Source of the DNA: Daejeonella sp. JGW-45
GTDB taxonomy: Bacteria > Bacteroidota > Bacteroidia > Sphingobacteriales > Sphingobacteriaceae
Direction of reading: 5' to 3'
DNA: 64,000 nucleotides
Assembly (NCBI RefSeq): GCF_029360805.1
Contig: NZ_JARKNC010000010.1
Span: forward strand, 124,001-188,000
A program made the translations under genes and the position numbers. Shown here piece by piece: positions 8,451 to 17,975 of the stretch. A model generated the notes under the pieces. It made no database searches and was not told the DNA's origin. It was given only the letters and a program-made list of their open reading frames with translations. Numbering within the stretch: the first letter of the stretch is position 1; each line of letters opens with the position of its first letter.

Positions 8451-9551
8451 ATGAAACTAAAAATACTGGCCGTATTTGCCATCACACTCCTGGTTCTTAG
8501 TATTTCAGCCCAGGCATCAGCAATCGGCCCGGGCATGCAGCCTTCTTTAAAGGAAAATGAGCACTGGAGTATTAAGCCGAGGAGTTCAGTGTACGATTCA
8601 CTTAAGATCGAAGTTAAAAAGACCGTATTACCTGCGAATGCAGATGCGCTGAAAGAATATATTAATGCGTTGCAATTCAGGGAGCTTTTTCAGGCCTCAG
8701 ACAATCCTCTTCCGCCATTTCCAATTTCAGCCGGTATCTATAACGGATCTGTGGTTTCAGATTCATTAACTGCCGACGATCAGCTGTTATTATTGTACCG
8801 GAACCTGGGCGATCGCAAAGGAGAAGCGGGAATACTAAGTTCACTTGGAACACAGGCTGCTGTGAATGGTGAGATGGACAAAGCCCTGATGTTCTTTTAC
8901 GATGCGCTTAAGATCAATACTGAATTCGATGATAAGCCGGGGATGATTAAAAACTACTTTAGTCTTGCCCGGATACACAGATACCGGGAAGATCTGGCTG
9001 AAGCCGTGAAGCTGAATGAGCTTATCGTGGAGCAAGCACTTGAGATTCGGAATAGTCGCTACCTGGGTGAAGCCTACTTAAACCTTGCCGGCTTATGGAA
9101 TGCGCAAAAGAAACATAAGGCTGCAGAAGCTTTGATGCTTAATAAGGCCCTGCCCCTGTTTTGTTATAAACTACAGGACAAAGTGGGTGCGATGAAATGT
9201 TACGATCTGATGGCTGAGATTTTCCAAAGCCAGAAGCGTTATTCAGAAGCTAAATGGTTTTGCATCCAGTCGAATATGGTAGCGCGAAAAATTAACAACA
9301 CATCGGGAATAGTTAATTCTTTGGTAAGTCTGGCGCATGTCAAAATGTCAATTGGCGACCATCAGCTTGCCCTGTCTGATTTCAGGGAGGCCGAGCGGCT
9401 TTCGATCTCAAACAAATACCAGTATAAACTGGTTGAAATAAAGAATGACCTGTCGAAAGTTTATACTGCAATGGGAAACACGACTGCCGCCAGTTCGGCA
9501 TTAAATGAGTTTACCGTATTAAAAGACGCCATTTTGAAGAATGCGCTTTAG
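8451..9551 (+). CDS. Secreted TPR-repeat protein
   Basis: 366 aa with an N-terminal signal peptide (hydrophobic run from about 4 to 20, then SAQASAIG) and no lipobox. From about residue 110 onward the protein is a series of tetratricopeptide-like helical hairpins with repeated A-x-x-x-Y/F-x-x-A-L spacing, ending close to the C-terminus. The layout resembles the periplasmic TPR sensor part of Bacteroidota histidine kinases and LuxR-type regulators, but no kinase or DNA-binding domain follows. No specific function can be assigned. It stands alone between the cyanophycin operon and the tail-specific protease. Confidence 0.85.
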   Translation: MKLKILAVFAITLLVLSISAQASAIGPGMQPSLKENEHWSIKPRSSVYDSLKIEVKKTVLPANADALKEYINALQFRELFQASDNPLPPFPISAGIYNGSVVSDSLTADDQLLLLYRNLGDRKGEAGILSSLGTQAAVNGEMDKALMFFYDALKINTEFDDKPGMIKNYFSLARIHRYREDLAEAVKLNELIVEQALEIRNSRYLGEAYLNLAGLWNAQKKHKAAEALMLNKALPLFCYKLQDKVGAMKCYDLMAEIFQSQKRYSEAKWFCIQSNMVARKINNTSGIVNSLVSLAHVKMSIGDHQLALSDFREAERLSISNKYQYKLVEIKNDLSKVYTAMGNTTAASSALNEFTVLKDAILKNAL

Positions 9552-9720
9552 CGGAACATTTATTTTAACCCGTCTTCGCAGTCTTACCGGCATTTTGTAC
9601 ATTACACAAACATGTTACACGCTTTGAATATCAAATAGGTATTTGAGGGCGCTATATTTAAAATTTGGTACCAAATTAGATACCTTTTATTCTGCAATGG
9701 ATTTTAAATCGTTTAAAGAG

Positions 9721-11841
9721 ATGTTAAGAAGAATATCCCTGGCATTTTTACTTGTAGCTGCATTAGCCTGCCAGGCTGATCCGCGTATTACTGCCGCAGT
9801 TTCAGAAAATGACCTCAAACCTGATATACAACAGTCGGTCGAATCAAAATCAGTAGTTGAATTGCTCGAGCATTTTCATTATAAGAAAGTCGTAGTTGAC
9901 GATGCCCTTTCATCACTTATTTTTGATGATTATTTAAAGGCATTAGACCCGGGAAGAAGTTATTTCCTGCAAAGTGATATTAATGAATTTGAAAAATACC
10001 GGAATACGCTCGATGACGATACCCGTGCGGGTGACCTCAGTGTAGCATTCTATATTTTTAATGTTTATCAGAAGCGGTTCAACGACCGCGTAAACTTCGC
10101 TTTAAAGCAGATAGATAAGAAATTTGATTTTGCTACGAATGAAAACTATACGTATGACCGTGAAAAGATGCCATGGCTCCAATCCCAGGCAGAATCCGAT
10201 GATTTATGGTCAAAACGAATAAAATATGAGATTCTGAACCTGAAAATTACAGGTACTGATCCTGCTAAGGTTGCAGAGACTTTGAAGAAGAGATACGCCA
10301 ACCAGATATCCCAGTCATCCAAGTTCAATAACCAGGATGTGTTTCAGATTTTTATGAATTCGTTAACCGGTTCAGTCGAGACTCATACCAGCTATTTTGT
10401 GCCAACCAGGGCCCAGGACTTTAACGAAGATCTCGCACGTACATTCGAAGGAATCGGTGCCCGTTTACAGCTTGAGAATGAAGTTGTCAAGGTAATGGAA
10501 ATTATTCCTGGCGGCCCGGCATTTAAGGCCAAAACACTGGATGTAGGGGACCGTATTATAGCTGTTGCCCAAGGTAAAGATGGTGAATTCGTAGATGTAA
10601 TAGGATGGAGAATTGACGTTACGGTTACTAAGATCAAGGGTCCGAAAGGAACAACCGTTCGCTTGAAAATTATACCCGCGGGTCAGGAGTTGTCCTCAAC
10701 TCCAAAGATCGTAACGCTTGTGCGCGATAAGGTAGTTCTGGAAGACCAGTCGGCCAAGAAGGTTATCAAAACGGTTAAGTCGGATGGAAAGTCTCACAAA
10801 ATAGGTATCATTCAATTGCCGGCGTTTTATGCGGATTTCAGAGCTATGCAGGCAGGCGACAGAAACTATAAGAGTACTACACGTGATGTAAGGATACTTC
10901 TCGACAGTTTGAAAAAGGAAGATGTGGATGCGGTAATTATTGATCTGCGGAGTAACGGCGGTGGTTCACTTCCCGAGGCTATTAGTCTGACAGGTCTATT
11001 TATCGAAAAAGGCCCGGTTGTCCAGGTTCGTGACAGAAGGAATAAAGTCGAGATCGACGAAGATGAGGATTCAACGGTTGCCTGGTCTGGCCCTCTGGCT
11101 GTTATGGTAGACCGTTTCAGTGCCTCCGCGTCGGAGATATTTGCAGGGGCTATTCAGGACTACGGACGGGGTATAGTCATTGGAAATCAGACCTATGGTA
11201 AAGGAACAGTTCAACAGGGTATCAATATGGAACGGGTTATTGGCGCAGCTGATAAGCTGATGCTTAAGGCTGCCCAGACTGCTAATAACAATAATGGCGG
11301 CGGTGCAATTGCACCTAATAAAGGGGTTGTTCCTGAGTTCGGGCAAATTAACCTGACCATGGCCAAGTTTTACCGCGTCAATGGAAGCAGCACCCAGCAT
11401 AAAGGCGTGCTCCCTGATATCGAATTCCCCACTGTTTTTCCTAAAGATAAATATGGCGAGAGTTCAGAGCCGCGTGCCTTACCGTGGGATACAATAGCAC
11501 CGAGCAATTATACTGTTGTTGCGAACCTTGAGCCGACAAAGGCCAAGCTTCTTCAACTGCATAATCAGCGGATGAAAACTTCACTCGAGTTTAAGAACCT
11601 TCAGGAGGATATTGCCGAATATGCAAGGCGTGACGCTGAAACTACTATTACTTTAAATGAAGATCAGCTTAAAAAGGAGCGTGATGCACAGGAAGCGAAG
11701 ACATTAGCCCGTGAAAATCAGCGGCGTGCTGCCAAAGGCCTGGCACCTCTTAAAAAAGGCGAGCCAAAGCCGAAAAATGAGATAGATTTCATTCGTGATG
11801 AAAGCCTGCAGATCATGGCAGACTACCTCAACTTAAAATAA
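9721..11841 (+). CDS. prc: Carboxy-terminal processing protease, lipoprotein (Prc/tail-specific protease)
   Basis: S41-family protease, about 706 aa. Order: lipoprotein signal (MLRRISLAFLLVAALAC), long N-terminal helical region, PDZ domain (around nt 10430-10700, with EGIGARLQLENEVVKV and IIPGGPAF), then the S41 catalytic domain with DLRSNGGGS and the Ser/Lys dyad region SASASEIFAGAIQDYGRG...GKGTVQ, and a C-terminal helical DUF3340-type tail. It should act in the periplasm on outer-membrane or cell-wall proteins. I choose the ATG at 9721 because it gives a standard lipoprotein signal; ATG 9697 and TTG 9643 are in-frame alternatives. A strong terminator follows directly. Confidence 0.93.
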   Translation: MLRRISLAFLLVAALACQADPRITAAVSENDLKPDIQQSVESKSVVELLEHFHYKKVVVDDALSSLIFDDYLKALDPGRSYFLQSDINEFEKYRNTLDDDTRAGDLSVAFYIFNVYQKRFNDRVNFALKQIDKKFDFATNENYTYDREKMPWLQSQAESDDLWSKRIKYEILNLKITGTDPAKVAETLKKRYANQISQSSKFNNQDVFQIFMNSLTGSVETHTSYFVPTRAQDFNEDLARTFEGIGARLQLENEVVKVMEIIPGGPAFKAKTLDVGDRIIAVAQGKDGEFVDVIGWRIDVTVTKIKGPKGTTVRLKIIPAGQELSSTPKIVTLVRDKVVLEDQSAKKVIKTVKSDGKSHKIGIIQLPAFYADFRAMQAGDRNYKSTTRDVRILLDSLKKEDVDAVIIDLRSNGGGSLPEAISLTGLFIEKGPVVQVRDRRNKVEIDEDEDSTVAWSGPLAVMVDRFSASASEIFAGAIQDYGRGIVIGNQTYGKGTVQQGINMERVIGAADKLMLKAAQTANNNNGGGAIAPNKGVVPEFGQINLTMAKFYRVNGSSTQHKGVLPDIEFPTVFPKDKYGESSEPRALPWDTIAPSNYTVVANLEPTKAKLLQLHNQRMKTSLEFKNLQEDIAEYARRDAETTITLNEDQLKKERDAQEAKTLARENQRRAAKGLAPLKKGEPKPKNEIDFIRDESLQIMADYLNLK

Positions 11842-11847
11842 ATGGAA

Positions 11848-11868
11848 CCCCGCACGTGCGGGGTTTTT
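11848..11868 (+). terminator. Rho-independent terminator after prc
   Basis: Perfect GC-rich palindrome CCCCGCACGTGCGGGG followed by TTTTT, starting seven bases after the prc stop codon. Confidence 0.9.
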
Positions 11869-11908
11869 CATTGTAAACTATGTTCCTTTCCACCAGGTTC
11901 TAATCAGC

Positions 11909-14413
11909 ATGACTCCGGGCCAGCAGATAATTTCAGATTGGTTTGCTGCGAAGCAGTGGCAGCAATTTCCTTTCCAGAAGGAAATGGAGAAGACCTTTCT
12001 TAAAGGCTATTCAGGTCTGCTGAATGCGCCAACCGGCAGCGGTAAAACCTTTGCGATGTTCCTGCCCTTTATATCAGACTATATCAACAAGCATCCGTAT
12101 GATTATAAGGACCGAAAAAATAACGGCCTGCAGTTGCTGTGGATCACGCCTCTCAGGGCGCTTACCAACGATATCCGCAAAGCGATGCAATCGGTAGTGG
12201 ATGACCTTGGTCTGCCATGGAAGGTAGGAAGCCGCACAGGTGACACCTCGGCAAAGGAAAAACAGGAATTACGAAAAAAACAGCCGGAAATATTGCTGAC
12301 TACGCCTGAAAGCCTGCATCTGATGATCGCTCAGAAAGAATATCCTAAGCTGTTTGAGAATCTTCAGGCTGTTGTTATTGACGAGTGGCATGAACTTCTG
12401 GGGAGTAAGCGGGGTGTGCAGGTGGAACTCGGTTTATCCCGTTTGAAAAATCTTAATTTTCCCGGAAAGCCGAAGTTGAAGATATGGGGAATATCAGCAA
12501 CTATTGGCAACCTGGAACAAGCTGCCGAGGTTCTTCTCGGTAACGCTTTCGATCCCGGTCAGGTCCGGCTTGTCCGTGCGAAACAGGACAAAAAAATAAT
12601 TATCGAATCGGTCATACCCGCGAATATTGAGGAGTTTTCCTGGGCGGGTCATCTGGGTATCAAATTGCTCCCCCAGGTAATGGAGATCGTGGCAAACAGT
12701 AAAACGACCCTGATTTTTACAAACACACGGTCACAATCCGAGATCTGGTATATGGCTATCCTTGATAAGTATCCTGAATATGCCGGCGTTATGGCTATGC
12801 ACCACGGCTCGCTCGACAATGAACTCCGTAACTGGGTAGAAAATGCACTGCATAATGAGATGCTACGGCTGGTTGTGTGCACCTCGAGTTTGGATCTCGG
12901 TGTTGATTTTCGTCCGGTTGATTCCGTTGTGCAGATCGGCAGTCCTAAGGGTGTCGCCCGTTTTATGCAGCGGGCCGGAAGGAGCGGGCATCATCCGGGC
13001 GCTACATCGAAAGCCTGGTTTGTTCCAACACACTCTCTCGAATTACTTGAGGGGGCAGCGCTGAAGCAGGCTATAGCAGATGATGTTTTCGAAAGCCGGG
13101 ACCCAATACTCTTAGCTATGGATGTACTCATGCAGTATCTGGTAACTCTGGCGGTTTCTGATGGTTTTAAACCCCATGAGGTATTCAGGGAAATCAAAAC
13201 GACCTATTGCTATGCCGATATGGAAGCCAGGGATTTTGGCCAGATGCTGGACTTTATAACCAAAGGCGGAAAAACCTTGTCGGCATATGACGAGTTTCTG
13301 AAGGTGGAGATCGAAAATGGCGTCTATAAGGTAAACAGCCGGAAAGTTGCCATGAGACACCGCTTGAGTATGGGTACGATCGTAGGAGATGTGAGTATAA
13401 GGATACGCTTCTTAAGCGGCGGCTATCTTGGATCAATAGAAGAGTATTTTATCACCAAGTTAAAAATCGGGGACACCTTTTGGTTTGCCGGAAGGAGCCT
13501 GGAACTTGTCAAGATTAAGGACATGACCGCTTTTGTACGCAAGTCGTCAAAGAAAAAGGGTATAATACCTAGCTGGATGGGTGGCCGGATGCCCCTTTCA
13601 TCACAGCTGTCTGCAAAACTAAGGGAGAAGCTGAATGAAGTCGGCATCCTTATAAATAAGGGCATGGAGGGTAGAATGAAAACATCCAGAGGTCTGGACG
13701 TCGAGGTTAAAGCTCTCAAGCCCCTGTTTGAACTGCAGGCCAAATTATCCCGCGTTCCCTTAAGCTCTGAATTTTTGATCGAGAAGTTCCATTCGCGGGA
13801 CGGATATCATTTATTCTTTTACCCCTTTGAAGGGCGACTGGTGCACGAAGGGATGGCTTCGCTCTTTGCCTATAGGATATCTCAGATCAGGCGCGCAAAT
13901 TTCTCCATCGCCATGAATGATTATGGCTTTGAATTGCTTACCGACGACAGGATCTTGCTGGAAGAGGCGCTCGCAAATGGCCTTTTTTCTATCGACAACC
14001 TGCTTGAGGACATACAAAGGAGCCTTAATGCTAACGAAATGGCTCGCCGCCGGTTCAGGGACATAGCACATATTGCAGGTCTGGTATTTACTGGTTTCCC
14101 GGGTAAGGCTATGAAAAGCAAACACTTGCAAGCATCAACTTCATTGCTGTTTGAAGTTTTTAATGAATATGAAAGTGATAATGTCCTGGTCCGGCAAGCT
14201 TACCATGAAGCCATGCAGTTCCAGTTGGAAGAATTCCGGCTTCGGGCAGCGCTGCAGCGAATTCAAACCTTGAAAGTTGTCATTACAGAAAGCAAGCGCC
14301 CCACCCCCTTTGCTTTTCCAATTCTTGTAGATAGCCTGGGCCGGGAAAAGCTGATCACTGAAACACTCGAAGAAAGAGTCGCTAAAATGACCCTTATGTA
14401 CAATAAAGATTAA
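11909..14413 (+). CDS. Ligase-associated-type DEXH-box helicase (Lhr family)
   Basis: Superfamily 2 helicase, 834 aa, similar to the helicase of the bacterial ATP-dependent-ligase DNA repair cassette (the family usually named ligase-associated DNA damage response DEXH box helicase). Walker A is PTGSGKT near residues 41-47, motif II is DEWH (in VVIDEWHELLG), motif III is SATIG, and motif VI is QRAGRSGH. The Lhr-core winged-helix and C-terminal DUF4326-like beta region follow. The usual companions (ATP-dependent ligase, exonuclease-like MBL protein, metallophosphatase) are not on either side: upstream is prc with a terminator, downstream is a repeat array and a peptidase. It may therefore work with a ligase encoded elsewhere, or alone. 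Confidence 0.9.
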   Translation: MTPGQQIISDWFAAKQWQQFPFQKEMEKTFLKGYSGLLNAPTGSGKTFAMFLPFISDYINKHPYDYKDRKNNGLQLLWITPLRALTNDIRKAMQSVVDDLGLPWKVGSRTGDTSAKEKQELRKKQPEILLTTPESLHLMIAQKEYPKLFENLQAVVIDEWHELLGSKRGVQVELGLSRLKNLNFPGKPKLKIWGISATIGNLEQAAEVLLGNAFDPGQVRLVRAKQDKKIIIESVIPANIEEFSWAGHLGIKLLPQVMEIVANSKTTLIFTNTRSQSEIWYMAILDKYPEYAGVMAMHHGSLDNELRNWVENALHNEMLRLVVCTSSLDLGVDFRPVDSVVQIGSPKGVARFMQRAGRSGHHPGATSKAWFVPTHSLELLEGAALKQAIADDVFESRDPILLAMDVLMQYLVTLAVSDGFKPHEVFREIKTTYCYADMEARDFGQMLDFITKGGKTLSAYDEFLKVEIENGVYKVNSRKVAMRHRLSMGTIVGDVSIRIRFLSGGYLGSIEEYFITKLKIGDTFWFAGRSLELVKIKDMTAFVRKSSKKKGIIPSWMGGRMPLSSQLSAKLREKLNEVGILINKGMEGRMKTSRGLDVEVKALKPLFELQAKLSRVPLSSEFLIEKFHSRDGYHLFFYPFEGRLVHEGMASLFAYRISQIRRANFSIAMNDYGFELLTDDRILLEEALANGLFSIDNLLEDIQRSLNANEMARRRFRDIAHIAGLVFTGFPGKAMKSKHLQASTSLLFEVFNEYESDNVLVRQAYHEAMQFQLEEFRLRAALQRIQTLKVVITESKRPTPFAFPILVDSLGREKLITETLEERVAKMTLMYNKD

Positions 14414-14519
14414 GTCTCTTTTTCGTCGCCGATAATATTCATCATCCTGTTAATCATTGAGGTTTAGAAATCTGCCACTACTTTGTTCTTGCTACCTGAA
14501 AGGTAGGCAGATCTTTTCT

Positions 14520-14615
14520 ACCGAAACGCAGACTAAACCCGTAGTAAACGTGGACTAAACGCGGACTAAACCCGGATATATCCCTGCTTACTACGAGTTT
14601 AACACGGGTTTATAA
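14520..14615. repeat. 11-bp-phased tandem repeat in two inverted blocks
   Basis: Left block: four exact-register 11-mers at 14531 (GACTAAACCCG), 14542 (TAGTAAACGTG), 14553 (GACTAAACGCG) and 14564 (GACTAAACCCG), plus a weaker fifth at 14520. Centre: GATATATC, a perfect palindrome, at 14575-14582. Right block: three units in the opposite orientation at 14583, 14594 and 14605 (their complements read TAGTAAGCAGG, TGTTAAACTCG, TTATAAACCCG). The 11-bp register is maintained throughout, with only the 8-base centre between the blocks. It lies 3' of the helicase gene. Confidence 0.9.
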
Positions 14616-14746
14616 AGACATTATTTCAGGTTTTATATTGAAGCTTCCAGGGCGTTAATCAGCTATGATGCAAATCGATTTCAGGCTGCGTAACGGCCAA
14701 TGGTCAATCTTCCGCTCAACACGTTACAAAATATCCCTCAAATTTT

Positions 14747-14754
14747 TACATTTG
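14747..14754 (+). promoter_or_regulatory. Candidate -7 box (TACATTTG) for the M13 peptidase gene
   Basis: Perfect TAnnTTTG match 19 bases before the ATG at 14773, giving a short leader. No good -33 match. Confidence 0.45.
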
Positions 14755-14772
14755 ATAAAATAACCTTGTATT

Positions 14773-16818
14773 ATGAAAATTAAACCGGTCTTATTATTCT
14801 CTGCCGGGGCATTAGCTTTTGCTTCCTGCAACACTGATAAGAAATCTGAAAATGATGTGCCTGTAAGGACCATCTTTTTTGAAAAGTCAGGCATGGACAC
14901 AACCATCAGCCCGGGCGAGAACTTTTTTCTTTACGCTAACGGCCAGTGGATGAAAGAAACTGATATTCCAGGCGACCAGACAGGCTGGGGTTCTTTTTAT
15001 ACGCTTTATGAGGATAATCAGAAGAATTTAAGAGAAATAATCGAAGATGCCATTCAGGAAGACAACGCAAAAGGCTCTGCCGGGCAGAAGGTGGCCGACT
15101 TGTATGCCAGTGGAATGGATACAGTGGCTATTGAAAAATTAGGTTACGACCCGGTCAAGCCCTTACTTGAAAAGATCGATGCTGTACAGGATTACAAGCA
15201 ACTGGTAAATCTCTCGGCTGATGGTTATAAAGATGGTGATGGCTTCCTGTTCGGTATCTACGTTGGTCCCGATGATAGGATCAGCACGAAAAATGCTGTA
15301 AATTTTAACCAGGCGAGTTTGAACCTTCCTAACCGGGATTATTATTTTAATGCTGATTCTGCCACGGTGAACATCCGTAAGGAATATTTGAAATACATTA
15401 CGAAATTGTTTACCCTGACAGGTATAGATGCTTCGACCGCCTCGAAAAACGCAGAAGCTATCCTGAATCTCGAAACGTTGATCGCAGCATCCCATTCTAC
15501 TCCTGTAGAACTCCGTGATCCAGTGCGGAATTATAACAAGTACGCTGTGGCTGATTTGCAGAAGGAACTGCCAGATATGAACGTTCGGGATATTTTAGAC
15601 AGAATGCTTATCAAAACCGATACCGTCCTGGTGGGACAGCCGAAGTATTATAAGACCTTAAACGATCTCCTCAAGAACCAGCCGATCGATGTGTGGAAGG
15701 CAAAGTTAAAATTTAAAGCCATAAGTGATGCGGCACCCGCACTGAGTAAAAGCTTCCGTGATGCACGGTTCGAGTTTTATGGAAAAACCCTTAGCGGACA
15801 AAAAATCCAGACAGAGCGCTGGAAAAAGATGGTTGAGACAGTGGACGGCGGTCTCGGTGAGCTATTGGGGCAGTTGTATACCCAAAAATATTTTAAGCCG
15901 GAAGCTAAGGAGCGGATGCTCTCGCTGGTAAATAACCTGCAAAAGGTTTATAAATCCAGAATAGAGAAGCTGGACTGGATGAGCAACGAAACAAAGCAGC
16001 GTGCGCTTGCTAAACTGGATGCATTTACTAAAAAGATCGGTTATCCGGATACGTGGAAAAAATATGATGATGTAAGTATTGATAGAGGAGATTATTATAA
16101 AAACCTGCAATCTATTGCCCAACACGATTATAAAGAAATGGTTGCAAAGATGGGCAAACCGGTCGATAAAACGGAATGGGGTATGACCCCTCCGACTGTG
16201 AACGCTTATTACAATCCAAGTTTCAACGAAATTGTGTTTCCTGCCGGGATTTTGCAGTTTCCTTTCTTTGATTTTGGAGCAGACGATGCCATCAACTATG
16301 GGGCTATTGGAGCAGTGATCGGTCATGAGATGACACACGGCTTTGATGATCAGGGCCGGCAGTACGATAAGGATGGAAATCTTAAAGACTGGTGGACACC
16401 CGCTGATGCAAAACTGTTTACAGCAAAGGCAAATGTAGTTGTCGACCAGTACAATAAGTTTACGGTGCTGGATAATCAAAGGGTTAACGGCAGTCTGACG
16501 CTAGGGGAAAACCTCGCGGATATTGGTGGTGTGGCCATCGCTTACGAGGCGTTTAAATTAACTGAGCAGGGTAAGGGCGATGAGAAGATAGATGGATTTT
16601 CACCTGATCAGCGGTTCTTTTTGTCGTATGCGCAAGTCTGGAGAATTAAAAACAGGGATGAAACCCTGAGAATGCGTATTCAGGTAGACCCTCACTCACC
16701 AGAGATGTTCAGGGTAAATGGTCCTCTGTCAAACATGCCGGAGTTCTATAGGGCCTTTGATGTAAAACCTGGTGACAAGATGTATAAGGCCGAGAGTGAG
16801 CGGGTGAAGGTCTGGTAA
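14773..16818 (+). CDS. M13 family metallopeptidase lipoprotein (PepO/neprilysin-like)
   Basis: Zinc endopeptidase, 681 aa, full length for the family. A lipoprotein signal ends in FASC (Cys19), so it is membrane-anchored outside the cytoplasm. The N-terminal M13_N domain runs to about residue 430; the catalytic domain contains HEMTH (518-522), the third zinc ligand Glu579 in GENLADIGG, and the asparagine-rich NAYYNPSFNEIVFPAGI substrate-binding stretch. It ends in the family-typical short C-terminal tryptophan (VKVW). Likely role is degradation of short peptides in the periplasm. Convergent with the EEP gene, whose stop is only five bases away. Confidence 0.95.
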   Translation: MKIKPVLLFSAGALAFASCNTDKKSENDVPVRTIFFEKSGMDTTISPGENFFLYANGQWMKETDIPGDQTGWGSFYTLYEDNQKNLREIIEDAIQEDNAKGSAGQKVADLYASGMDTVAIEKLGYDPVKPLLEKIDAVQDYKQLVNLSADGYKDGDGFLFGIYVGPDDRISTKNAVNFNQASLNLPNRDYYFNADSATVNIRKEYLKYITKLFTLTGIDASTASKNAEAILNLETLIAASHSTPVELRDPVRNYNKYAVADLQKELPDMNVRDILDRMLIKTDTVLVGQPKYYKTLNDLLKNQPIDVWKAKLKFKAISDAAPALSKSFRDARFEFYGKTLSGQKIQTERWKKMVETVDGGLGELLGQLYTQKYFKPEAKERMLSLVNNLQKVYKSRIEKLDWMSNETKQRALAKLDAFTKKIGYPDTWKKYDDVSIDRGDYYKNLQSIAQHDYKEMVAKMGKPVDKTEWGMTPPTVNAYYNPSFNEIVFPAGILQFPFFDFGADDAINYGAIGAVIGHEMTHGFDDQGRQYDKDGNLKDWWTPADAKLFTAKANVVVDQYNKFTVLDNQRVNGSLTLGENLADIGGVAIAYEAFKLTEQGKGDEKIDGFSPDQRFFLSYAQVWRIKNRDETLRMRIQVDPHSPEMFRVNGPLSNMPEFYRAFDVKPGDKMYKAESERVKVW

Positions 16819-16823
16819 AGAAA

Positions 16824-17915
16824 TCAGGTAGCCTTTCGGATCTTTTTTTCAGCTATCTTTTTATCCTGCTGATCAGCTGTCGGTTCCTCCTGGACCGCAG
16901 CTTTTTCTGGAGAGAATTGCAGTTTGATGTAAATTGGAAAATGATCCGATCCACAACTTGGCAGTCGTTTAATATCAATCAGCGTAAAGTTATTAGAGCA
17001 GAATATATGGTCTAAAGGAAATCTTAGAAACAAATATTTCGCATGAAATGTATTAAAGAATCCGCGGCCTTTACGTGGGTCGAGCAGCCCGCTTATCTTT
17101 GAGAATAGCTCAGTTGTATAACTCCAGGCCACATCATTGAGGTCTCCGGCCACGATCACCGGGAGCTTACTTTTCTTAGCCTCTTTTCCAACCAGTAAGA
17201 TTTCCTGATCGCGTTCGGTTGTGCGGGGATTTTCTGTCGGCACAGGTGGAGTAGGATGAAGGCCGTAAAAATTCACCTTGTCACCGGAGGGTAATTCTAT
17301 AGTGGCATGAACTGAGGGTATATCTTTTTCGACAAGATATTTGACTGTGCCATTATGCAATTTAAACCTGGATAACAGCATCATCCCATAAGTATTTTCC
17401 AAAGGTACAAACAAATGGTAAGGGTAGATTTTATGCAATGATTCAAGCTGAGCAGCCCACCATTTGTCTGTTTCAACGAGCATGACTACGTCAGGATTCC
17501 TTGATTTTATGCAATTCAGATATTCCTTTGTTTTCTTATTATGCTGATAAACGTTTCCGATGAATAAGCCGATCTGTCTATCCGGATAGCTTTCGCTGGT
17601 GCCTAAGAGCTGTTTTTTACTTAAAATGGTGAAAGGGAAGACCTGGTAAGTCAAATGCAAGGTATTTAAAGCTAGCATGACAGCCACAACCTTGTCATGA
17701 AGAGATACAACTTCGAAAGTTAGTAACAGTAGAAGAAGTAAAACCACATTAATAAACAGTTTCTGAAGCCTGGGGTACTCGCAAACGCGGAAAATCCAGT
17801 AATCCTGACGAATTAGCGGAATAAGGGATATAATAATGACGACGTAGCTTCCGCCGATAAGCAGGCTTTTAGATGTTTCCAAAATAAGGTTTATAGTCAA
17901 ACATACAAATAACAC
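16824..17915 (-). CDS. Membrane-anchored endonuclease/exonuclease/phosphatase family protein
   Basis: About 363 aa. Three hydrophobic segments lie in the first 100 residues (SYVVIIISLIPLI, FINVVLLLLLLLTFEVV and a further one), followed by an EEP (DNase I-like) domain with GNVYQHN, DVVMLVETD, VAGDLNDVAWS and the terminal SDHFPI motif, so the catalytic metal and acid-base residues are present. Substrate unknown; relatives act on phospholipids, phosphoinositides or nucleic acids. The GTG at 17915 is the longest start. A TATGTTTG -7-like box at 17898-17905 lies just inside it, which favours the in-frame TTG at 17882 (Met-Glu-Thr-Ser-Lys). The C-terminus carries a charged low-complexity tail. Confidence 0.88.
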   Translation of the reverse strand: MLFVCLTINLILETSKSLLIGGSYVVIIISLIPLIRQDYWIFRVCEYPRLQKLFINVVLLLLLLLTFEVVSLHDKVVAVMLALNTLHLTYQVFPFTILSKKQLLGTSESYPDRQIGLFIGNVYQHNKKTKEYLNCIKSRNPDVVMLVETDKWWAAQLESLHKIYPYHLFVPLENTYGMMLLSRFKLHNGTVKYLVEKDIPSVHATIELPSGDKVNFYGLHPTPPVPTENPRTTERDQEILLVGKEAKKSKLPVIVAGDLNDVAWSYTTELFSKISGLLDPRKGRGFFNTFHAKYLFLRFPLDHIFCSNNFTLIDIKRLPSCGSDHFPIYIKLQFSPEKAAVQEEPTADQQDKKIAEKKIRKAT

Positions 17916-17975
17916 TTCGTATCATATTGTTTTCTCATGGCAGGCAAATTGCTTTAAATGTTTAAACAGAAAACT

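Larger units (their letters stand above)
14414..14772. other. 359-bp intergenic region with phased repeat array
   Basis: No credible gene in either strand. The main content is the 11-bp-phased inverted array at 14520-14615 (listed separately). After it come about 130 bases of ordinary sequence leading into a -7 box for the M13 peptidase gene. Confidence 0.8.

Noticed and set aside
15862-16479. 205-codon antisense reading frame inside the M13 peptidase gene
   Set aside because: Lies wholly within the catalytic region of a clear gene on the other strand, where codon bias often leaves long antisense frames.
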